DNA of 64,000 nt, from positions 18,942 through 82,941 of the forward strand of contig LOEW01000239.1 in NCBI GenBank assembly GCA_001516045.1, read 5' to 3'. The stretch's first letter is position 1. Each line of letters starts with the position of its first letter. Below are positions 60,454 to 64,000 of the stretch, in pieces. Origin of the DNA: Desulfosporosinus sp. BRH_c37 (lineage in GTDB: Bacteria > Bacillota > Desulfitobacteriia > Desulfitobacteriales > Desulfitobacteriaceae). The notes beneath the pieces were generated by a model. The model had not been told where the DNA came from. It ran no database searches and saw nothing but the letters and a program-made list of their open reading frames with translations. Made by a program: the position numbers and the translations under genes.

Positions 60454-61009
60454 AACAAAATTTACAATCACTGCATTTATGTTGATAATCTATGACATTA
60501 CCCCGATGGTCAAATTCTAGGTGGCAGCAGCCTAAGAGCATTTCTTTCAGTTTTAGCCGTGCCCTTTGAACCCGGGATTTTGCTCCTGACACCGATAAAC
60601 CCATTCTTTCGCTCAGTTCCTTCTGAGTCAGATTCTGAAACTCGGTTAATATGATCGCTTGTTTGTATTTTTCAGGTAAATGACTGATCATTGGTATTAG
60701 ACATTGGGCAATTTCATCATTTGCAGTCAATTTATCCTCGCTATCACTGATAATATCCTCAGGAAATTCTGTGATATCGGATTCAGATTTTCGCGCTCTA
60801 TAGAAATCAGCTAAGGCATGCCTTGTTATACTGTATACCCAGGCATGAATTTTGTCTGCTTCTTTTAAATTACTAATGCTGTGGTGGATCTTAAAAAACA
60901 CATTTTGCAGAATATCATCTACATCCTGTTCATTTTTGACCCGCTTTTTAATAAAGCTCTTTAACGGTGTACTAAATTCCGTCCAGATACCTTCAAGACA
61001 TATGTCCAC
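60452..61009 (-). CDS. sigZ: SigZ-like RNA polymerase sigma factor
   Basis: 185 residues. Region 2 is LKSFIKKRVKNEQDVDDILQNVFFKIHHSI with KIHAWVYSITRHALADFYRAR; region 4 is LPEKYKQAIILTEFQNLTQKELSERMGLSVSGAKSRVQRAR. A C-terminal extension is Cys-rich: GCCHLEFDHRGNVIDY and CSDCKFC. This tail is characteristic of SigZ and could be a metal/redox sensor. No anti-sigma gene is adjacent. Confidence 0.85.
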   Translation of the reverse strand: MDICLEGIWTEFSTPLKSFIKKRVKNEQDVDDILQNVFFKIHHSISNLKEADKIHAWVYSITRHALADFYRARKSESDITEFPEDIISDSEDKLTANDEIAQCLIPMISHLPEKYKQAIILTEFQNLTQKELSERMGLSVSGAKSRVQRARLKLKEMLLGCCHLEFDHRGNVIDYQHKCSDCKFC

Positions 61010-61287
61010 TTATATACCACACACCCTTAATTTATGTTCTCCTCGGCAGCATTTGATAACTTCACATGCGGATCTCTATCCAACTCACCCAGCACTCCGC
61101 TCAATACAACATTCTACGCAAGTTATTCAGCCAGTGCAAGTACTTTTCAAATAATTTCAGTGCTAAAAGTGGACGCTATACTCGTGGCTCTGCGTACTCT
61201 TAATTTGTGTACGGTTCGCACGCTTTAGGGCTGAGTTTGTGCCTTCAATTGCAGCACGTAATCGCATAGTTGTTGTTATGTGTCAAT

Positions 61288-61317
61288 TTATATTATAATA
61301 TTATTAATTATTTGCTT
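61288..61317 (+). promoter_or_regulatory. AT-rich ArsR-type operator/promoter, copy 3
   Basis: The ATATTATAATAT palindrome with the same flanks as copies 1 and 2, about 40-70 nt before the arsR at 61357. Confidence 0.55.
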
Positions 61318-61356
61318 CATAGGCATTACTAATAATAAATAGGATTTGAGGGGTAT

Positions 61357-61692
61357 ATGTTGGAAGAGCAGATCGTATCCATGAAGAGTGATTTGTTTAA
61401 GGCCTTAGCGCACCCTACACGGGTACGTATCCTCGAACGACTGGTGGAGAACCACGAGGAAGTATGTGTTTGTGAGCTGATCGAAGATCTGGGAGTTGAA
61501 CAATCGAATTTATCTCAACACTTGAGTATTTTACGCAAACAACAAATTATTACATCCACTAAAGTGGGCTTAAAAGTCATGTATCGCATCAAATACCCTG
61601 AAGTATTGACGATTCTGGAGAATGTCCAGAAGATTCTTGCCCAACAATTTCGAGAAGGGGAAGCTTTGATGAGGCATCTTGCCGACCGCTAG
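61357..61692 (+). CDS. ArsR-family metalloregulator, copy 3
   Basis: 111 residues, very close to copy 1 at 11912: ALAHPTRVRILERLVENHEE, EVCVCELIEDLG, QSNLSQHLSILRK and MRHLADR. Start TTG or ATG near 61357 after GAGGGG. Unlike copy 2 the sensor segment is intact. No transporter follows; the next 325 nt are empty. Confidence 0.85.
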   Translation: MLEEQIVSMKSDLFKALAHPTRVRILERLVENHEEVCVCELIEDLGVEQSNLSQHLSILRKQQIITSTKVGLKVMYRIKYPEVLTILENVQKILAQQFREGEALMRHLADR

Positions 61693-62017
61693 GAGGGCAG
61701 AGGTGTCCCATTCGCTGTTCTTGGCAAGGATCGTAAAAGTGTATAACCAAACAGTATTACACATTTATACAAATGGATGGCGTAGTGAGGCATTAGTTCA
61801 TGGGGGAGGGCGGTATTTACCGCCTGGGCCGTTACTTGCGGATGAGTGGCACATATGCCGGTTTATGAAAATTTGACACTGCCAATATGGTAATTTATAT
61901 TACTTTCATCGTCTCCACGCACGTTGGCGTTACTTCATTAGAAGGTTTATTTAGGGCAATATGATTGCAAAACATCATATTGCTTTAACTATTTAATATG
62001 AAAAAGGAGAAAAGTGC
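61693..62017. other. intergenic region
   Basis: I see no gene. Short frames carry no recognised motifs. The last 60 nt contain a T/A-rich stretch with a CAATATGATT / AATCATATTG-like repeat around 61957-61981 and AAAAAGGAG, the promoter/RBS of the ECF sigma gene. Confidence 0.4.
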
Positions 62018-62575
62018 ATGTTAATTATTTTTGCTGCGATAAAAAATAAAGAAAACTGCAGCAGGCTAGAAGCTTTGTATGAAGAACATGCTTCTTGGAT
62101 GTATAAGGTAGCATATAGGATTTTAAATGATGAACATCTGGCTCAGGACGCAGTTCAGGAAGCTTTTATCAATATTTCCAATAATCTTGAAAAGATCATT
62201 GGAACTGACTGTAATAAAATAAAGGCTTTATTCGTTATTATTGTTAGAAACGTTTCCATTGATATCTATCGACTGAGGAAAAAGCAATACAGCGTTTCTA
62301 TCGAAGAGATTGAAGAAGATTTATCCGAATCGGGACCAAGTATTGAAGAAATTCTCATGAATAATGAAACTTTTACCAGAGTGGCAGAAAAAATTAAGGA
62401 ATTACATCCGTCTTATGCCGATATTCTTTCACTTAAATTTTTTTATCACTATGAAGATAAGGAAATATCCCGGATTTTAAATATTACACCTGAAAACATC
62501 CGAACACGGCTTCACCGGGCCAGAAAGAGTCTGATCAAATTATTATCTCAGGTAACAGGAGGCGACAAATCATGA
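62018..62575 (+). CDS. ECF-type sigma-70 factor
   Basis: 185 residues. Region 2 has YEEHASWMYKVAYRILNDEHLAQDAVQEAFINI; region 4 has YADILSLKFFYHYEDKEISRILNITPENIRTRLHRARKSL. AAAAAGGAGAAAAG precedes ATG. It overlaps the following gene by 4 nt (ATGA), the usual sigma/anti-sigma coupling. Confidence 0.9.
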   Translation: MLIIFAAIKNKENCSRLEALYEEHASWMYKVAYRILNDEHLAQDAVQEAFINISNNLEKIIGTDCNKIKALFVIIVRNVSIDIYRLRKKQYSVSIEEIEEDLSESGPSIEEILMNNETFTRVAEKIKELHPSYADILSLKFFYHYEDKEISRILNITPENIRTRLHRARKSLIKLLSQVTGGDKS

Positions 62576-63321
62576 GTGAACACGAATCAGCGAAGGTGCA
62601 AGCAAAGGAAAAAATGCTGGAAGCACTCTTCGAATATGCCGCTGCCTGTCATGTCGAAAACATAATCGCTGAGAATTCGATTGAGGATGATTCTGCTCCT
62701 GATTTTGCCCTTCCGCCTGAATTTGACCGGAAAATGATGAGACTGATTGCCAGGCATGACAGAAATGAAACATTTAACAAAATAAGAAAAAGGACCGTCA
62801 GGTTCCTGCCAAAAGCAGCGATCTTTTTGCTCGTCTTGTTAGGGAGTTTTACTATAGTCGTGGCTAGTGTTCAAGCTTTAAGAGTGAAAGCATTAAATAT
62901 CATTCTGAATATCCAGAATCAATACACCAGCATTCAAACGACAGACGAAAATAACGGTCAAACGAAACAGGCTACCGAGCAAATCCCGCCGAACTGGAGT
63001 GGATATGTTCCCAACTACATTCCCCATGGTTTTAAAGTTGTTAAAACAGAAGAACGTGATATGTTAAATGCTATTTATTATTCAAATGAGCAAGGCCAAA
63101 CCATTCGATTCACCCAGTATCGAAGTAGCGATACAGACCTAAGAGTAGATACAGAAGATGCCACTGTACAAAATATTTCGATACACAACAGCGATGCACT
63201 TTTAGCCGAGAAACAAGGACTTGTCAGTATTGTATGGAAGGAAGAATTTCTGTTTTCTCTTATAGGAGAAGTAGATAAAGCAGAGATGATTAAAATGGCT
63301 GAAAGTATAAACAAAAAATAA
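62572..63321 (+). CDS. membrane anti-sigma-like protein with DUF4367 domain
   Basis: 249 residues. An N-terminal cytosolic part (to about residue 80) is followed by one membrane helix AAIFLLVLLGSFTIVVASVQAL and an external DUF4367-like domain with IPPNWSGYVPNYIPHGFKV, YSNEQGQTIRFTQYR and SIVWKEEFLFSLIGEVDKAEMIKMAESI. Translational coupling to the sigma gene supports an anti-sigma role. The signal is unknown. Confidence 0.75.
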   Translation: MSEHESAKVQAKEKMLEALFEYAAACHVENIIAENSIEDDSAPDFALPPEFDRKMMRLIARHDRNETFNKIRKRTVRFLPKAAIFLLVLLGSFTIVVASVQALRVKALNIILNIQNQYTSIQTTDENNGQTKQATEQIPPNWSGYVPNYIPHGFKVVKTEERDMLNAIYYSNEQGQTIRFTQYRSSDTDLRVDTEDATVQNISIHNSDALLAEKQGLVSIVWKEEFLFSLIGEVDKAEMIKMAESINKK

Positions 63322-63407
63322 TGGAAATTTTCCCAATAAAAGTGTCACAAAAAGCCGCCTTCTTTCGTTTATTTGTATGAAGGGATAAATGAGGGGAGGT
63401 GATTTTT

Positions 63408-63836
63408 ATGAGAAAGAGAGCAGCAGTACTCGTCCTGTCACTTTTAATTCTTTGCGTGGCTCCCATGCAGGCGTTTGCCCTCGGGACAAATCAAGTAACC
63501 AACTCAGAAATAGGACCATTATGGGTCAGCATCACGGAATTCACAAATTCCTTTGAAATTTCCGGCAGCGGACTAGCTCAATTTGATACAAGCCTCTATG
63601 CACGTAGCAATATAAACAAAGTAGTCATTAATGCCAGCATTCAACAATACATCAATGGAAGCTGGCAGGCAGTCAATAGCTGGACAAGCACTACTTACAG
63701 CAACAGCGGCTATCTGAATCAAAAGTGGTATGTAATGAGCGGTTATTATTACCGCCTGGTTTCAAGCGGAGCAGTTTATCAGGATGATGTCCTGGTAGAA
63801 CAGACTTCTTACACGGGTCCAAGTTATTGGTATTAG
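63408..63836 (+). CDS. small secreted protein (DUF6147-like)
   Basis: 142 residues from ATG 63408 (GGAGGTGATTTTT upstream). The signal peptide is AAVLVLSLLILCVAPMQAFA with cleavage after AFA. The mature part is rich in Ser, Thr, Asn and Tyr, with beta-type repeats (SLYARSNINKVVINASIQQ, GSWQAVNSWTSTTY). It fits the group of small secreted clostridial proteins of unknown function. It lies near the sigma/anti-sigma pair and may be its target. Confidence 0.65.
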   Translation: MRKRAAVLVLSLLILCVAPMQAFALGTNQVTNSEIGPLWVSITEFTNSFEISGSGLAQFDTSLYARSNINKVVINASIQQYINGSWQAVNSWTSTTYSNSGYLNQKWYVMSGYYYRLVSSGAVYQDDVLVEQTSYTGPSYWY

Positions 63837-63887
63837 GAAAATTTACATGCTTCAATTTCATGCGAATAGCTTACAAATGAATTATCA

Positions 63888-63980
63888 GCGCTAAGGGCAA
63901 ACCTGTCAAAAGACAGGGACGCAAAGCCATAGGGTCTAAGGTGCTTACCAGCACTATGATAGCCTGGCTACCGCAGAGAC
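63888..63980 (+). ncRNA. c-di-GMP-I (GEMM) riboswitch
   Basis: CCTGTC-AAAA-GACAGG forms P1b-like pairing with a GNRA-type loop region, then the conserved core ACGCAAAGCC, AGGGTCTAAGG, ATGATAGCCTGGCTACCG. This is the classic GEMM-I pattern. The sequence continues into a possible expression platform. The controlled gene lies past the end of the window. Confidence 0.85.
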
Positions 63981-64000
63981 TACGTGTCTAAACCTGCCCT

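Noticed and set aside
61034..61228. 64-residue open frame between sigZ and arsR copy 3
   Set aside because: No start signal and no motif; composition is that of noncoding sequence.
1..64000. CRISPR arrays, tRNA or rRNA genes, intact insertion sequences
   Set aside because: No regular direct repeats with spacers, no cloverleaf with CCA-type ends and no intact transposase frame were seen.

Overview
The window reads as a stretch of a low-to-moderate GC, endospore-former-type anaerobe of the Firmicutes. I infer a Desulfosporosinus/Desulfitobacterium-like member of the Peptococcaceae from several signs: an Acr3-ArsD-ArsA arsenic operon, a TtrA/SrdA-type molybdoenzyme, a multiheme cytochrome, a selenoprotein gene, a long 2-hydroxyacyl-CoA dehydratase activase, a c-di-GMP riboswitch, strong AGGAGG-type ribosome binding sites and some GTG/TTG starts. 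No rRNA, tRNA or CRISPR array was seen.

Layout. (1) 0.4-5.1 kb holds one plus-strand cluster: dihydrolipoyl dehydrogenase, a free-standing HdrA N-terminal-type protein, a ferredoxin, a DGC-domain protein fused to a GcvH-type lipoyl domain, two more DGC proteins, a second ferredoxin, and a HesB/IscA-type protein whose reading frame crosses an in-frame TGA (likely selenocysteine). This is the best candidate for an undescribed redox or sulfur/selenium carrier system. (2) 5.1-6.2 kb is a gene graveyard of oxidoreductase, acr3 and activase fragments. (3) 6.2-11.7 kb, minus strand: glgA, glgP and cfa. (4) 11.8-25.2 kb: small ArsR regulators, DGC proteins, XdhC, the giant activase, a zinc/cadmium CDF exporter with its SmtB-type regulator, and the first copy of an MFS/carboxymuconolactone-decarboxylase pair. 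(5) 25.2-36 kb: a chemoreceptor, a Zn/Cd P-type ATPase with a CadC-like regulator, an ArsR-ArsP-thioredoxin module, and the second MFS/CMD copy. (6) 36-43.4 kb: two near-identical arsR genes, a torD pseudogene, a two-component pair with a truncated regulator, and the arsR-acr3-arsD-arsA operon. (7) 43.8-59.7 kb is a respiratory island: multiheme cytochrome, PhnD-like binding lipoprotein, histidine kinase, response regulator, rhodanese lipoprotein, then FeS subunit, NrfD-type membrane subunit and Tat-exported Mo catalytic subunit (ttrBCA/srdBCA order), TorD, TatA and molybdenum cofactor genes behind a likely Moco riboswitch. (8) 59.7-64 kb: a DUF2703 protein, a SigZ-like sigma factor, a third copy of one arsR type, an ECF sigma/anti-sigma pair, a secreted protein and a c-di-GMP-I riboswitch whose target lies beyond the window.

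How it fits together. Arsenite is expelled by Acr3 with the ArsA ATPase and ArsD chaperone, possible organoarsenicals by ArsP, and divalent metals by the CDF and P-type exporters. Eight ArsR/SmtB-type genes (one visibly damaged) sit near AT-rich palindromes. The Mo enzyme probably reduces a sulfur, selenium or arsenic oxyanion outside the membrane under control of a split PhnD-like sensor system. Throughout the window, duplicated and decayed copies (acr3, arsA, activase, cfa, MFS, torD, moaA, catalytic subunit, ynfA) show repeated recombination in an accessory region.
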